Shown: positions 35,320 to 48,702 of the stretch, piece by piece
Numbering within the stretch: the stretch's first letter is position 1
Layout of the letters: each line of letters begins with the position of its first letter
From: Sycon ciliatum
Lineage: Eukaryota > Porifera > Calcarea > Leucosolenida > Sycettidae
DNA: 64,000 nucleotides
Assembly: GCF_964019385.1 (NCBI RefSeq)
Contig: NC_088654.1
Coordinates: forward strand, 3,588,110 to 3,652,109
Direction of reading: 5' to 3'
Notes under the pieces: generated by a model
What the model was told of the DNA's origin: nothing
The model's database searches: none
Seen by the model: only the letters and a program-made list of their open reading frames with translations
Made by a program: the position numbers and the translations under genes

Positions 35320-36162
35320 AAAGGGGAAGTATACCCTAAAATCAAATTTTCACCAGTTGTCTTCGGGGTGCTGAGTCGAATGGTTCTTGGCCCGAGGAAG
35401 CTGAGACACTCCCTTCCTCCTTTATTCCCAATCGAACTCGCGCACTTCCACCGAAACTGGGTGACTGCGCCCTACTAGATAGGGATTTGTATGGAAAAAT
35501 CACTAAAAACGCTGTTTCGTTCTTATAAAAGTGCGGATGACCACAGTTGGTCCATATGTTGTAGTATTTTGGCCGCTGAGTCGACTGGTTTTGGTCCGAA
35601 AAGGCTGCGATGCAGCGTTCGGCCCTTATTCCCAATCGAACACGGTTGAGTAAGCGGTCACGTGCTCACTTACAGCCTGTTTGGGCCCGTTTATGTCACT
35701 CGAGTTGAACCTTTGAACCAGGGAGTCGCAAAAGCCTCTTACGACTCCCTGCTTTGAACCTTGATGTGAAAATTGTAGCCTGCAGGCACGGTGACCAGGC
35801 GGCTGGTGTACGCATGACCACGTGACCGCTTACTCAACCGTGTTCGATGGGGAATAAGGGCCAAACGCTGCATCGCAGCCTTTCTGGACCAAAACCAGTC
35901 GACTCAGCGGCCAAAATACTACAACATATGGACCAACTGTGGTCATCCGTGCTTTTATAAGAACAAAACGGCGTTTTAGTGACTTGTTCCATACAAATCC
36001 CTATCTAGTAGGGCGCAGGCACCCAGTTTCGGTGGAAGTGCGCGAGTTCGATTGGGAATAAAGGAGGAAAAGAGTGTCTCAGTGTCCTCGGACCAAGACC
36101 ATTCGACTCAGCACCCCGAAGACAACTGGTGAAAATTTGATTTTAGGGTATACTTCCCCTTT
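35320..36162. mobile_element. palindromic MITE, AAAGGGGAAG family
   Basis: Complete foldback: left end AAAGGGGAAGTATACCC, right end GGGTATACTTCCCCTTT, arms of about 370 bp around a short centre with GGGAGTCG/CGACTCCC. Confidence 0.85.
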
Positions 36163-36986
36163 AAGCCTAAAATCAATTTTTCACCAGTTGTAGTCTTCGA
36201 GGTGCTGAGTCCAATGGTCTTGGTCCGAGGAAGCTCAGACGCTCCCTTCCTCCTTTATTCCCAATCGAACTCGCGCACTTCTACCGAAACTGGGTGACTG
36301 CGCCCTACTAGATGGGGATTTGTATGCGAAATGTCACTAAAAGCGCCATTTCGTTCTTATAAAAGCACGGCGGACCGTGATTGGCCCATATGTTGTAGAC
36401 TGGTTTTGGTCCGAAGGCAGCGATGTAGCGTTCCTCCTTCATTCCCAATCGAACATGGCTGAACAAGCGGTCACGTGCTTGTGCGTACACCAGTCACCTG
36501 GTCACCGCGCCAGCAGGCAACAATTTTCACACCAAGGTTCAACTCAAAGGTTCAACTCGAGTGACAGAAACTCGCTCAAACATGCTGTAAGTTGTAGCCT
36601 GCAGGCACGGTGACCAAGTGACTGGTGTACGCACGAGCACGTGACCACTTGTTCAGCCATGTTCGATTGGGAATAAAGGAGGAACGCTGCATCGCAGCCT
36701 TTTCGGACCAAAACCAGTCGACTCAGCATCCAAAAGACTACAACATATGAGCCAATCACGGTCCGTCGTGCTTTTATAAGAACGAAATGGCGCTTTTAGT
36801 GACATTTCGCATACAAATCCCCATCTAGTAGGGCGCAGTCACCCAGTTTCGGTGGAAGTGCGCGAGTTCGATTGGGAATAAAGAAGGAAGGGAGCGTCTC
36901 AGCTTCCTCGGACCAAGACCATTCGACTCAGCACCCCGAAGACTACAACTGGTGAACATTTTGATTTTAGGCTTAACTTCCCCTTT
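36163..36986. mobile_element. second palindromic MITE, directly abutting the first
   Basis: Left arm starts AAGCCTAAAATC (the first bases are lost at the junction); right end GGCTTAACTTCCCCTTT. The TTAAGCC variant distinguishes it from its neighbour and matches the divergent copy at 32917. Confidence 0.85.
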
Positions 36987-37007
36987 GACGTGGCTCTACT
37001 GTACGTG

Positions 37008-37306
37008 TACCGTAAAGTACCGTTGATCCGCCCCCACGCCATGTCGCTTCCCAGCTGGGTTTTCGGCAGGGGGCGGGAATTAGATCAAGGCTGTCAAGTG
37101 CAGTACGATGTACAACAACGTAGAAGTTCAGACTCGATGCGCTGGATTGTGCACATTTTGATCCTGGATTGGCAAGTATTGTGTACAGCAGTGCATGCGT
37201 CGGCTCAACATCGTATTTCGTTGTATACGCCGAAGTCGCTTCACAAGGAGAACATCAACAGGGGGCGGGAATTAGAGAGGGGGCGGATCAACGGTACTTT
37301 ACGGTA
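37008..37306. mobile_element. short TIR element
   Basis: Inverted ends TACCGTAAAGTACCGTTGAT and ATCAACGGTACTTTACGGTA, with internal GGGGGCGGGAATTAGA repeated twice. No ORF. From 37310 to 38050 there is no recognised gene; a poly-G run lies at 37456-37473. Confidence 0.8.
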
Positions 37307-38056
37307 CATGTAATGTAAAGAACTTGGTGTGCCCCCCGTCAATTTCTACCTGTAAACAACTTGAGCACATACACCGGAATACAGCGCTGAACCAATTTAA
37401 TTATCACGACTATGCACATGGACCACATGATAGTACATTCGAGCGCAGGTATTCGGGGGGGGGGGGGGGGGGGAACTTTACATTATTTCACTTGCAAACA
37501 CATTGCACGTTACGTGCGATTTCGATTCCTTCACTGTAGATCTACAAAAGAAAAGGAACAAAACAGCCGAGCTGCAGCATGCATTCTTGATCAATAATCT
37601 GGCACACCCTGGTTTCAGTCAACCACATGGTAGCAGCTAAAAGTGCTTATAGCCGAGACACAGGCAGGAAGTGCTATATGTGTGCTTTCTTTTCCATCTC
37701 CTTCACAATGAGGAAACTCAATACAAGTGCAGACTGCCTCTTTTACGGCCAAAGAAACACAGTGTATGGTAAAGAAAGTGTCCTAAGGCCGAGAAAAGGA
37801 AATAGCTAAGTAATAGGAATGGTAAAGCTACTATAAAAAAAAAGACTGAAACCGAACCCTTTAAACAACTTCCAGCTAGTATGTGACATACAAGTCAGTT
37901 AGGTTCAACACTATGCCAGTGGATGACAGGGCGGTGCCCAACTCCGATGCCAGCCAGCCACGTCATGGACAGACGCACCAATGAGATGATGGTTAGGGAT
38001 AGTCAGAGGCGAAAGCTAACCACAACTTGGAAGAACGGAGAAATTGTGTACAGCTA

Positions 38057-38540
38057 CAAACAGGATCCGGGAACACAAGCTTTCGGTCAAAGGGAATGAA
38101 TTCTACACGAGCATCTTGAGAAAAGCACTTGTGTCATTCCCCATACTTCACAGTCTAGCCAGCACCAGCATTTACACACTGAATGTCGGCATAAGATAGA
38201 GTGACCAAATTAAGACAACATCACCAGGCCTGGCCATCAAACAGAAGACTGTTGTCGAGAGCAACCTGGATCTGTATGCAGTGACCATGACCATGATACT
38301 CGATAGGCACTTGGATACCCATATGTGCACAGAATATGATTGGAAAAACCTCAACCAAGACAGAGGCACTGAAAATCTGTCTCCAGTGGCTTGTTCAAAC
38401 ACGGCTACGAATCCCACCAGACCAAACTTACACAATCCACTACAAACGAGCTGTAAATGGTCAGCGTGCTGTGTTCGAAACGCTCGACCACGTTCCTCGG
38501 CAAAGGACACCACGGGTGTGCACGTACTCTTAACCAGTTC
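38057..38540 (+). pseudogene. degenerate coding-like stretch, family unknown
   Basis: A frame starting near 38057 (IREHKLSVKGNEFYTSILRK) continues after one stop (about 38196) through KQKTVVESNLDLYAVT to DTHMCTEYDWK, then shifts frame into TEALKICLQWLVQTRLRI at about 38345 and stops near 38530. Composition looks protein-like, but I do not recognise it. It is probably a decayed transposon or gene fragment. Confidence 0.3.
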
Positions 38541-40261
38541 AGCCGTGCATGGGATGTGACAGTATTGCCTGTGACCGAACAGCTTGAAAAAGAACGAGAC
38601 AATCCCTCTAGTCACTGCATATGGCCCATTTCACAAGGCATATCCTTGGCCTGAGAGTACACCATGACGATTGTTCCTTCATTTCTCTGACCAGTTGGGC
38701 CCACACTTGAGGTCCATAATCAAGATGGAGAGCAGCTAGCTTGCTCTATGAACGCATGCGACAATATTCAGTAGACGGCATAATCCTGACTCCTGCATGG
38801 ACAAAAACAAAATGAAAAGCCACACCAAGTCATAAGCATCGTGATTAGTATACATGTAAACTACTACAATGTATTCTGAATGCAATTGAACCTCGGAACA
38901 TAAGCCATACCCCTGGCAACTGCATACTCTCGGTGGGAACTAATTCAAACTATTACTTCACAAAACGGGGTTTCCAGTACGTTTTGAACTTAACATCCCT
39001 AACGAGTAATCTACAATGTAACGATTATGAAGTTGATTGTGAGGAATTATTGATCAATGACCGAGTAATCGGTATAATCGTTTCAGCCCTACTTGTACTT
39101 CATAGGTCAACCCAATCCCACGGGCCACGACACGCTGATACCACCATAATTATGCCATTTTTACAGGGTTTAATGCACAGCTTCCACATTTCATACTGGT
39201 AACACAACTACAAGCACATGCGCGCACCTCTATGTGAGACCAATCGACCTGCAAAAGTTACAAATACGGCAAAAGCGTGTGTATGCGCATGGGCCATTAC
39301 GATATGGTCCTCTGGTCAGGGTCTGTTCACTGTTATGCTGTCCTTTTTTTTCTTGGCTTACGGGGCAGGAATGTCCCCGTTGTGTTGGTGATGTGCAAGC
39401 GGCGTGGGCCGGCTAAGAGTGCAGTGTGGAATGGTGGAGCGAGTTAATTCACCGAGAAACGATGAAGGTAATAATTGCGCCTGCCAAACACCATGAGACT
39501 CCAGAATATGTGTTTGTCTATGGAGTAAATAAGAGTGCATACATACTTATTTAATTCTACACACATTCCCATGACTACCATGCATGAACTGCGAAATCGG
39601 GTGAAGTGCCTCAATGGACATCGCTCTGAACTACAATTTTGACCCTCGTTTGCACCTGATCTGAGAACGCGATCAGCCTTTTGAAGTGTATCTGTTCACA
39701 TTCAAAACACCTATTAATATTTGTAACATCGTAGATAATTGTTCTCAAGTTTACGAGAAGAAAATCAGAAATCCATCAGCCATACTAGTTTTCGTGGTTC
39801 TCGTGCATTGGCAACTAGGGTATTAGGAAAAATTCGCCAAATTTTTGGGCAAGTTACTATCACTACAATTTTTGCTTTATGAGCAGCCTAGAACAATGGA
39901 CTATACATACCTGAGGTCTGGGTGGTGTCCGGTAGTTCATTTTTGGTTCTCACGCCATCAAGTATTTTGGCATCCAAAAATCATAAATTCTGGAGGACGC
40001 AAAATTGAGAAAAGTGGCTCTCCTGCAACATGACGGAAAAATCTCTGGCGTTCCGGCTTCCAGATTTTGTTTAGGGACTATCCTAGCCCTCAGCAGGCCA
40101 AGTTACAACAGCATTCATGAAAGTCTTCCATGCCAAATCGAAGACGATCAAAATGGTGATTCTGCTCAAAATTGGTCACAGAAAAAGTCGAAAAAAGCGG
40201 CGTCGTCATCTTCATTTTGCATAAAGATTCGGGTGATTTTTGGCCCTTGGCGCATGGACAT
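38541..40261. other. no gene recognised
   Basis: AT-rich, apparently unique sequence apart from the 26-bp repeat at about 39829. It ends abruptly at the truncated Penelope-like element. Confidence 0.5.
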
Positions 40262-41836
40262 GCGTTTGTAACTTTAAAGGACCATAAAGATGGCTTTGCA
40301 GAGAGCCTGCCATGCAGGCTGATAAACCCAGCGAAGTCAGAGGTGGGCGTGGTCAGCAAGGACATAATCGACGGTATCATCGGCCCCATGCGCAACGATG
40401 TCTGCAAGAATTTGTGGAAGAACACCTCAGAAGTGATCAATTGGTTCAAGGCGATCGAAAACAAATCAAGATTCACATTCATCGTGTTTGACATTGTGGA
40501 CTTCTACCCGTCTATTACGGAAGACCTCCTGCTGCAAGCTCTCGACTACGCGAAGACGTTTGCCACAATATCCGAAAAAGAAACAGACATCATATTGCAC
40601 TGCCGTAAATCGCTGTTATTCCACAAAGGACAAGCGTGGGTAAAGAAGGAGAAGGATGGATCTTTCGACGTAACTATGGGCTCATACGATGGAGCTGAGG
40701 CCTGTGAGCTTGTAGGAGCCTTCATGCTCAGCAAGCTCCGCCCACTTCTAGGCGAGGAATGTGTCGGGTTGTACCGAGACGATGGTCTGGCCATAGTCAA
40801 GGATGCCACCGGCCATGGAGCTGACCGCTTGCGTAAGGAGATAATCCAGGTGTTCCAAACACACGGCCTGAAGATTACAATAGACGCTAACAGAAAGGTC
40901 GTCGATTACCTCGACATATCAATGAACCTCAACACCGGTACCTTTCAGCCGTACAGAAAACCAAATAGCACTCCAGTATATGTTGATGTCAGCTCCTGCC
41001 ACCCGCCACAAGTATTGAAGCAGATCCCGATTGGCGTTAACAAGCGTCTTCAGCGGATATCTTGTAATGAAGACGTCTTTAATGATGCCAAGCCCGTATA
41101 TGAGGACGCCCTGGCAGCAAGCGGACATCCAAGAACCATGGCATACAGTGACGAACCGGAACAAAGGAAAAGAAGGAAGCGGCGTAGCAGAGATGTGATT
41201 TGGTTTAACCCGCCCTATAGCACAACGGTCAGAACCAACGTTGGTGCAAGGTTCCTGGGCCTCATCAAAAAGCATTTTCCAAAGGGTTCGGCACTGAATA
41301 AGATCTTCAACAAAAATAAGATAAAAATCAGCTACAGCTGCATGAGAAACGTAGCCTCCATCATCAAAGGTCACAACGCTGCGAAGCTCCAGCCAAGGCC
41401 GCCCGTTGAGCCTTGTAACTGCCGGGTCAAGCCATCCTGCCCGCTCAAGGGGGAATGCCAGTCGACTGACGTCATATACCAGGCACATGTGTCATCTCCC
41501 CAGACCAAGACATACACCGGACTGACGGCCAACACCTTTAAATCGCGCTACAACAACCACTCCACAACATTCCGGCATGAGAAATACTCTACATCGACGG
41601 AGCTCTCAAAGCATATTTGGGACCTTCAGAACGCCCAGCGCAACTTTGACATCAGCTGGAAAATAAAAGATCGCGCCCCATCCTACAGCAACATCAGCAA
41701 ACGATGCAGCCTGTGCCTCACCGAGAAGTTTCACATCCTCACCACTCCAAATGCCATCTCACTTAACAAAAGGAGCGAGTTAGTATCAAAGTGCCGCCAC
41801 CAGCGCAAGTTTTTGCTGGGTTATGAAGTGACATAA
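40262..41836 (+). CDS. Penelope-like RT-GIY-YIG, 5'-truncated (copy 2)
   Basis: Identical in protein to the minus-strand ORF at 21201-23075 from about its residue 101 (AFVTLKDHKDGF) to the stop. The open frame extends back to an ATG at 40172 through unrelated sequence. RT motifs FIVFDIVDFYPSI and YRDD, the Cys-rich linker and GIY-YIG are all present; the ADKT region is missing. Unlike copy 1, the RT core and the right arm are collinear on the plus strand, with no opposing arm. Confidence 0.88.
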   Translation, partial: AFVTLKDHKDGFAESLPCRLINPAKSEVGVVSKDIIDGIIGPMRNDVCKNLWKNTSEVINWFKAIENKSRFTFIVFDIVDFYPSITEDLLLQALDYAKTFATISEKETDIILHCRKSLLFHKGQAWVKKEKDGSFDVTMGSYDGAEACELVGAFMLSKLRPLLGEECVGLYRDDGLAIVKDATGHGADRLRKEIIQVFQTHGLKITIDANRKVVDYLDISMNLNTGTFQPYRKPNSTPVYVDVSSCHPPQVLKQIPIGVNKRLQRISCNEDVFNDAKPVYEDALAASGHPRTMAYSDEPEQRKRRKRRSRDVIWFNPPYSTTVRTNVGARFLGLIKKHFPKGSALNKIFNKNKIKISYSCMRNVASIIKGHNAAKLQPRPPVEPCNCRVKPSCPLKGECQSTDVIYQAHVSSPQTKTYTGLTANTFKSRYNNHSTTFRHEKYSTSTELSKHIWDLQNAQRNFDISWKIKDRAPSYSNISKRCSLCLTEKFHILTTPNAISLNKRSELVSKCRHQRKFLLGYEVT

Positions 41837-42046
41837 CGTGTATGACGTGCTATGGGTTTGGCGTGTGTGTGTATGTGTGTATGTGTGTGTGTCTGTGTAT
41901 GTGTGTGTGGTGCGTGTGTGTTTGGCGCGCGCGCGTGTGTGTGTGTGTTTAGGTGCGATAATGCGGGAGTGTGGAGAGTGTGAGAACGAGAGGCTGTGTG
42001 TAGGTATGTGTATGTGGTGCATGCGTGTGTGGTGCGTGTGTGTTTT

Positions 42047-42088
<42 letters not shown>

Positions 42089-42298
42089 TGTGCGTGTGTG
42101 TGTGTGTTTAGGTGCGATAATGCGGGAGCGTGGAGTGTGTGAGAACGAGAGGCTGTGTGTATGTGTGTGTGTGGTGCATGTGTGTGTTTTGGTGCGTGTG
42201 TGTGTTTGGTGCGTGTGTGTGTGTGTGTGCGTGCGCATGTGTTTAGGTGTGATAATGCGGGAGTGTGGAGTGTGTGAGAACGAGAGGTTGTGTGTGGA

Positions 42299-42399
<101 letters not shown>

Positions 42400-42711
42400 A
42401 TGAGTGTGCGTGTTCATGTTTCACCCAGCACCTGAGATGTTGATTCTGGCACGTCAGAGCGTACTGCCTCTGGGAGGTGTTGAATGATTATCATATTGTC
42501 TGCACTGAATTATTCTATCTCCTCTGCTTGCCTTCATATACCTGCGTTTTTTCTAATCTCCTTATGTTGTCTGATGATTGGTTTTTGCCATGAAACTCTG
42601 AGTTACAACAAAAACAGCCCTATATACTTCCTTTTGTGTACCTCTTGCGTACTACGCTCTGCCCATTCCGGGCATTTGAGCACTATTGCAGGTTAAGGCG
42701 CACACCCTCTG

Positions 42712-42942
42712 TATACAGTAACTATAACCTTCACATCCTCATATTTACACCTGTCCATATATGACATTAGAATAGCATGCTGCGTACTACTTCCCGTACT
42801 ACCGGTACCTTTTCTAGTACTCACATATTGTACAACTTTACACACCAAGATAAAATAACAAGGATGACAGCCCTTCAGGGTTAGTTGTCGGTTAGCCGGA
42901 CAAGAGTGGGTTGTTGGTGTGTCCTCCCCTAGGCCCTTCACA
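42712..42942 (+). repeat. 3' LTR piece of the Gmr1-like element (copy 2)
   Basis: Matches 24211-24441, ending GGCCCTTCACA. The rest of the LTR element is not present in this copy. Confidence 0.9.
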
Positions 42943-42977
42943 GAAACATAGAAGAGATCAAGCAGATGGAATCAAGA
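42943..42977 (+). pseudogene. transmembrane exon remnant (copy 2)
   Basis: GAAAC followed by the codons for HRRDQADGIK and the donor GTAAGT, identical to 24442-24476. The transmembrane half of the exon is missing upstream, so this copy of the gene has no start here. Confidence 0.7.
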
Positions 42978-45900
42978 GTAAGTAAGAGATGGATGTCCGA
43001 TTTTAATTTATCCGTAAAAATTATTTTTTGCCCGCAAAAATATGTTAAGGGGCCGGTCACACTGAGGGAAAATTTGAAAAAAAATTCGTGGTAACCATGG
43101 ATAGTAAGTTGCCGCTGAGCGGGAGATTTGAGAGATTTAATCCACTCGATGAAAATCAGCTCGAGGCCTCGCTTTTCCGCCGAAGATTATTATCATCCGC
43201 AGCTTCCACTGGATTTCTTTGAGTTTCCTTGTTTTTATTGCGTTATAAAGACTAAAGTGGAGCGACACTCTAGAGGCTGTGCTGATGCAGCTCTGGCCCA
43301 GGAGCGGGGCTGAAAGACTGCCAGAAGCGAATGGTGACAACAAAATTGCTCGCGTGAGTGAGATTTTTTCATTGTGCGTATGCAGTGTGGCCGTGATGAA
43401 AAGCAGAAAAAAAATATTCCCGGTTTATGATAGAGAGGTTTTGCGGAGCGAACGTTCGCAAAGATTTTCGCGTTCCGGGTTGCGAAAACTATTGCGAACG
43501 TTTGTGCGAAGTTTGTGTTTTGCATGTTTTTCACTCCAAGAAATTTTCGCGTGCCCTCGCTTGTTTGAGAAGTGGTCTTCATCCGATTATTTTGTTGTTG
43601 CGAATGGCGGCACCCTGAGTCACGGCCTGAGACAAGAGCTCTTTGACTACCTTGTCCATGGCCGGAGACCCTCAGACAAACGAGCTGGCTTGTGCCGTAA
43701 TCTGGCGCATCAACACCTGAAATTCAAAAAGGCATCGTTGATGTAACCGACTCTGAGCAGTGAGAAGACGAGCAGGCAGGAGATCGGAGATGGTTCCGGA
43801 GATGAAGAAACACAGGCTGCCACAAGTATAGGAAAGCTAGCACCCGCGGACCAAGCCAAGAGTAGAGATCAAGCACAAACATGAAGATTGAGGGTGGCTC
43901 ACCGTGCGATAACAGTCCACAAAGAGCGAAAATTACTGCGAACGTTTGCATGTTTCTCGCTCCAAGACATTTTTGTGTGCACTCACTTGTCCAAGTTTGG
44001 GAAGTGGTCTTCACCCGATTTGTTTGTTGCGAGTGGCGGCATGTGCACCAGGTACCCTGAGTCACGGCCTGAGATGAGAGCTCTTTGACTACGTTGTCCA
44101 TGGCCGGAGACCCACAGACAAACGGGCCGGGTTGGCTTGTGCCGTAATCTTGCGCATCAACACCTGAGATTCAAAAAGGCATCATTGATGAAACCGACTC
44201 TGAGCAGTGAGAAGACGAGCAAGCAGGAGATCGGAGATGGTTCTGGAGATGAAGCAACACGGGCTGCCACAAGTATAGGAAAGCTAGCACCCGCGGACCA
44301 AGCCAAGAGTAGAGATCGAGCACAAACATGAAGATTGAGGGTGGCTCACCGTGCACCAGGCTGACCAGCGGTCCACAAAGAGCGAAAATTACTGCGAAAG
44401 TTTGTTTCGCGTTTCCTGCAACTTTCGCGTTCAAAACTGCGAACGTTTGCACGAAGTTTTGCTTTTCGTGACGTCAAACAAAAATTCGCGCGAACGTTCG
44501 CTCTGCAAAACCTCTCTATCCTGAGGATTGTACCCTCAATGCGACCGGCCCCTAACACAGAAGGCGCATGCTCTGTTCCCACCAAACTCTCACACGCTCA
44601 CTGTTTTCTGAAGTCCACAATTCCTGATTTCAGTTCGTGCTGTGTGTGTGTGTGCATTGGCAATAGAATTCTTTCAAAAAAAGTCCGCTTTTTAGAGCGT
44701 ATGTTGTCCAGCACTGACCAGCCCAAGCATTGCAAGTGCAAACAGTGCACTAGTCGCGGAGCAGGGCAACAAACAGTCCATGAGGGCAGTGTTGGTACCG
44801 CCGCGGTCAGTTTTTTTTTATTAGTCCCGGCCGTGCCATGACCTTTCACACGCTGTGCATGGTGTAATAGTGGCCGGTATGCGTAACCTTCTCAGTGTTC
44901 AGTTAGTGTCTGAGCTAGTGCTGACCCGAATTTGCTAGCAATTCTTCTAGCAAAATATCGAAGAATTTTGAAAGGGAATTTGCTGGCAAAATGGAGCAAA
45001 ATATCGGTGTGTTGGCTGGGAATTGGGAGATTTTACACATATACGGTGCACATGACTCATTTCGGCACAATTTTACCAACACGTGACTCACTTTTTCTCA
45101 TTTTTGCCAACACGTAACCCACTTTCGGTCAGTTTTCTCACACGTGACACAAATTTTGGAGCAAAAAGGGAGCAAAATATCGAGTGGCCTAGCAAAATGA
45201 AAGCAAAATTTCGACGATGCACGGGCAAAATTATGCCGCAAAATATCGAGATTCAGCTGGCAAATTCGGGTCAGCACTAGTCTGAGCCCTTTTAGCCCCG
45301 TACACATTTCCGTATGTGCTCCCGCCCATACACATGTGTTAGGTACCTCCTCCCGTACCCTTTCTAGCTGGCCTGCATGAACTCGCGTACTCACCTTTTG
45401 TCTCATTTTGTTCCGTTGGCCTGGGTAGCTACTTGCGCGCCCATAATTGCTATAGCTACCCAGGCCCTTTATCTTGCCGCTCAGACTTGATCTCTCTCTC
45501 TTTCTCACTCTTCAATAATCACCATGTAGTTGTTTCGTTCGTCCTGGTCTTAGTCATCCCGTCTCTAATAAATGTCGTTCTACCAACCTGCCTGTTCCCG
45601 TTGTAATGTCTGGATAATGTGTCGTCAGTCGTCCTTTTTCGTATTCAATTCATGTATATATCTACACAACTGCACTTCCCTGTACTCACACCCATTCATG
45701 CACTCCCTGCTGACCTTTTGCCTCGCTTACTGCACTACTGACCTCTATATTCCCGCTCACCCTGTTCCAGCTTACGCCCTTGCTGACCTTTTGCCTCGCT
45801 TGCTGCATGCACCCCTTTTCCCGCTCACCCTGCTCTCACTTACTGCATGCACCCCTTTTCTCTCCTTTGACGTTGTAAGATTAGATATACCCCCAACTCT

Positions 45901-47109
45901 GCCTTGTTGAATGAGTCTTCCAGAACTTCTTGGGTTAGCTTTCTTCTAGTCGTGCCCTGCTAGTCTTTACCCTTCTTCCTTCCTCTTCTTCGTCTGCCGG
46001 AGGTCTGACCTTTATTGCTAGTCTTGATAATAGAAGTACAGTTGAAACCGATGAGTTGTAGCCCCTGTAATTATGTGTGAGAGTCGACGGATCCACACAC
46101 GCAACACCAGAATGATAATTATATTAAGTGGCAGTAGTACGTAGATATAATTATTATTGATTTGCTACATCAGCGGTAAACATGAGTTGGTGGTCGATGG
46201 GTTGGCATGGTGATGGTCTGACCAACCGGATCGAGCCTGGGTCTCTTCTGATCATAACTGTGCATGAATGCACCTTATACAAGCAAAGTAGGCTTTTAAA
46301 GTGACTTTTCAAAGTCCTCTCTGCGCACAAAGTGCTCAATGCCCGGAAGGGCAGAGCTTCCTGGCAAGTGAGGTGGAACAGAATTTTATTGCGACTCCGA
46401 GTTGCAATAGTTAGCAGAGTTGCATTCGTCATAATAATGTACACAAAAGAAGGGGAAGTATACCCTAAAATCAAATTTTCACCAGTTGTAGTCTTCGGGG
46501 TGCTGAGTCGAATGGTCTTGGTCCGAGGAAGCTGAGACGCTCCCTTCCTCCTTTATTCCCAATCGAACTCACGCACTTCCACCGAAACTGGGTGACTGCG
46601 CCCTACTAGATGGGTATTTGTATGCAAAATGTCACTAAAAGCGCTATTTCGTTCTTATAAAAGCACGGATGACCGCCATTGGCCCATATGTTGTAGTCTT
46701 TTGGACGCTGAGTCGACTGGTTTTGGTCCGAAAAGGCTGCGATGCAGCGTTCCTCCTTTATTCCAAATCGAACATGCTTGAACAAGCGGTCACGTGCTCC
46801 TGCGTACACCAGTCACCTGGTCACCGTGCCTGCAGGGTACAACTTACTAGCCTGTTTGACCTTTTTTGGGTGCAGTTCTGTCACTCGAGTTGAACTCGAG
46901 TTGAACCTTGAACCCCTCCCCCCCCCCCCCCCCCCCCACCACTACCACCACCACACACACACACACCACCACCACCACCACCACCACCACCACACACACA
47001 CCACCACCACCACCACCACCACACACACAAGGCACATTGGCTGCCGAAGGTTTTCCACGCCTCATCATGAACTTGATTCTGCGCTGCTGTATGTGTTTGC
47101 CAACTGCAG

Positions 47110-47142
47110 GGCAGCAAGAAGGAGACCAAAACGTATTTGATG
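47110..47142 (+). CDS. cytoplasmic-tail exon 1 (copy 2)
   Basis: Identical to 30001-30033, same acceptor and GTGAGC donor. Confidence 0.55.
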
Positions 47143-48446
47143 GTGAGCCCAGTAAGTGTTGCGGTTTGATTCTTTTGTTCTATTTCCACAATCCCTCAAC
47201 CCAGCAAATCGTAAGAAACACAATACAGAGGACGGCGAAGAGTCTATAGATATAGGAGTGTGGACTTGATAGGGTGCGAAGTGCCCAGCTGACGAGTGCC
47301 TTAGCATCACAGGCATTCACAGAACACCATACACGCATGGAGTTGAAGCGTAAATAGACTGAGATCTACATATATATGCACTGTACTCCTTACTGACAGG
47401 GGAGTTGGCCTTTATCAATGCTTGTTTGAGAGTTTGAATCTCATTGTGAACCTGATGAGGGCAATTTGCCGAAGTGTTGCAATATTATAGAATGAGATGA
47501 ACTATTGCAGTGTTAGTAATGGAGGAGAGCGTGTGGACTCTACTCTTAAATGTACTGTTCTGTTTGTGAAAGACTAGATGACTGAGAACTGACTCTAGCC
47601 AGTGGGCTAGAAGATTGAGGCATAACTTACCTGCATCATCTTATTCAACTGCTGTCGGTCAACTGGGTACTGGGAGTGAGGGTAACATGGATGCTGCTAA
47701 CAAGGTTTTGTCAGACTTACCACCTCACCAGGGGCGGATCCAGGAGGGGTTCCAGGGGTTCCGCGGAACCCCCTAAATTTCGTAATGTGCTACTGGCAAC
47801 CATATGCTTGTCCATGTACATGTATCAGCTATTCAGTTTTGACTATACTGGAACCCCCCTGTAGAGATCGCTGGATCCGCCGCTGCTCACCCTCGCCGCT
47901 AGGCACTACATCTGCCACCTTGGTATAGCAGGGATGGTCAAGGAACTGGTGGTGGCCTGACACAAGCCAAATGTCCTTAAGCTGCTTGTCTTCTTCCACA
48001 TATAGTACAACCTGGTGTAAGCGACCACCTCCCCCCCCCCCCCCCACCCCACGGTGCAAGCAAAAGCCGTCGTTAAAGCCGGGTGGGCTTTAGAACCAGG
48101 TCCCACAGTGTCTGTGTAGAACTGTCGGTGCACAGAAAAACGATCGTTAAGAGCAGGTGGTCGTTAAACCCAGAGGTCACTTAGCCCAGGTTTTACTGTA
48201 ATTGTATAGCCGGTGGTAATGGGAAAGTGGGAACTTTTCTTCTTCTTTTTTTTTTTATATCAGCCCTGTGCCAGGAACATCGTTTCTCCACAACCCTTCC
48301 TGCTGATGTACTGCCATCCATAGTGATGTTCATTGTGTGTGTGTGTGTGTGTGTGTGTACGTGTGTGTACGTGTGTGTGTGTGTACGTGTGTGTGTGTGT
48401 ACGTGTGTGTGTGTGTGTGTACGTGTGTGAGTGTGTGTGTATGTGT

Positions 48447-48551
<105 letters not shown>

Positions 48552-48607
48552 CATGTGCTTGGGTGCTTGGGTACATGTGTCTCTCTGCTGTGCTGACTTG
48601 CATGCAG

Positions 48608-48702
48608 ATGGTGACCCGGACGCCTTGATCAACGTTGGTATCGCTATGGACGTAGTCGATCAAAAGCACGAAGCCGCAGCAGCTGCAGCATCGAACGACT
48701 AA
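48608..48702 (+). CDS. last coding exon of the membrane protein (copy 2)
   Basis: Identical to 31499-31593, ending ASND and TAA. In this copy the exon follows a truncated gene, so whether it is used is unknown. Confidence 0.55.
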
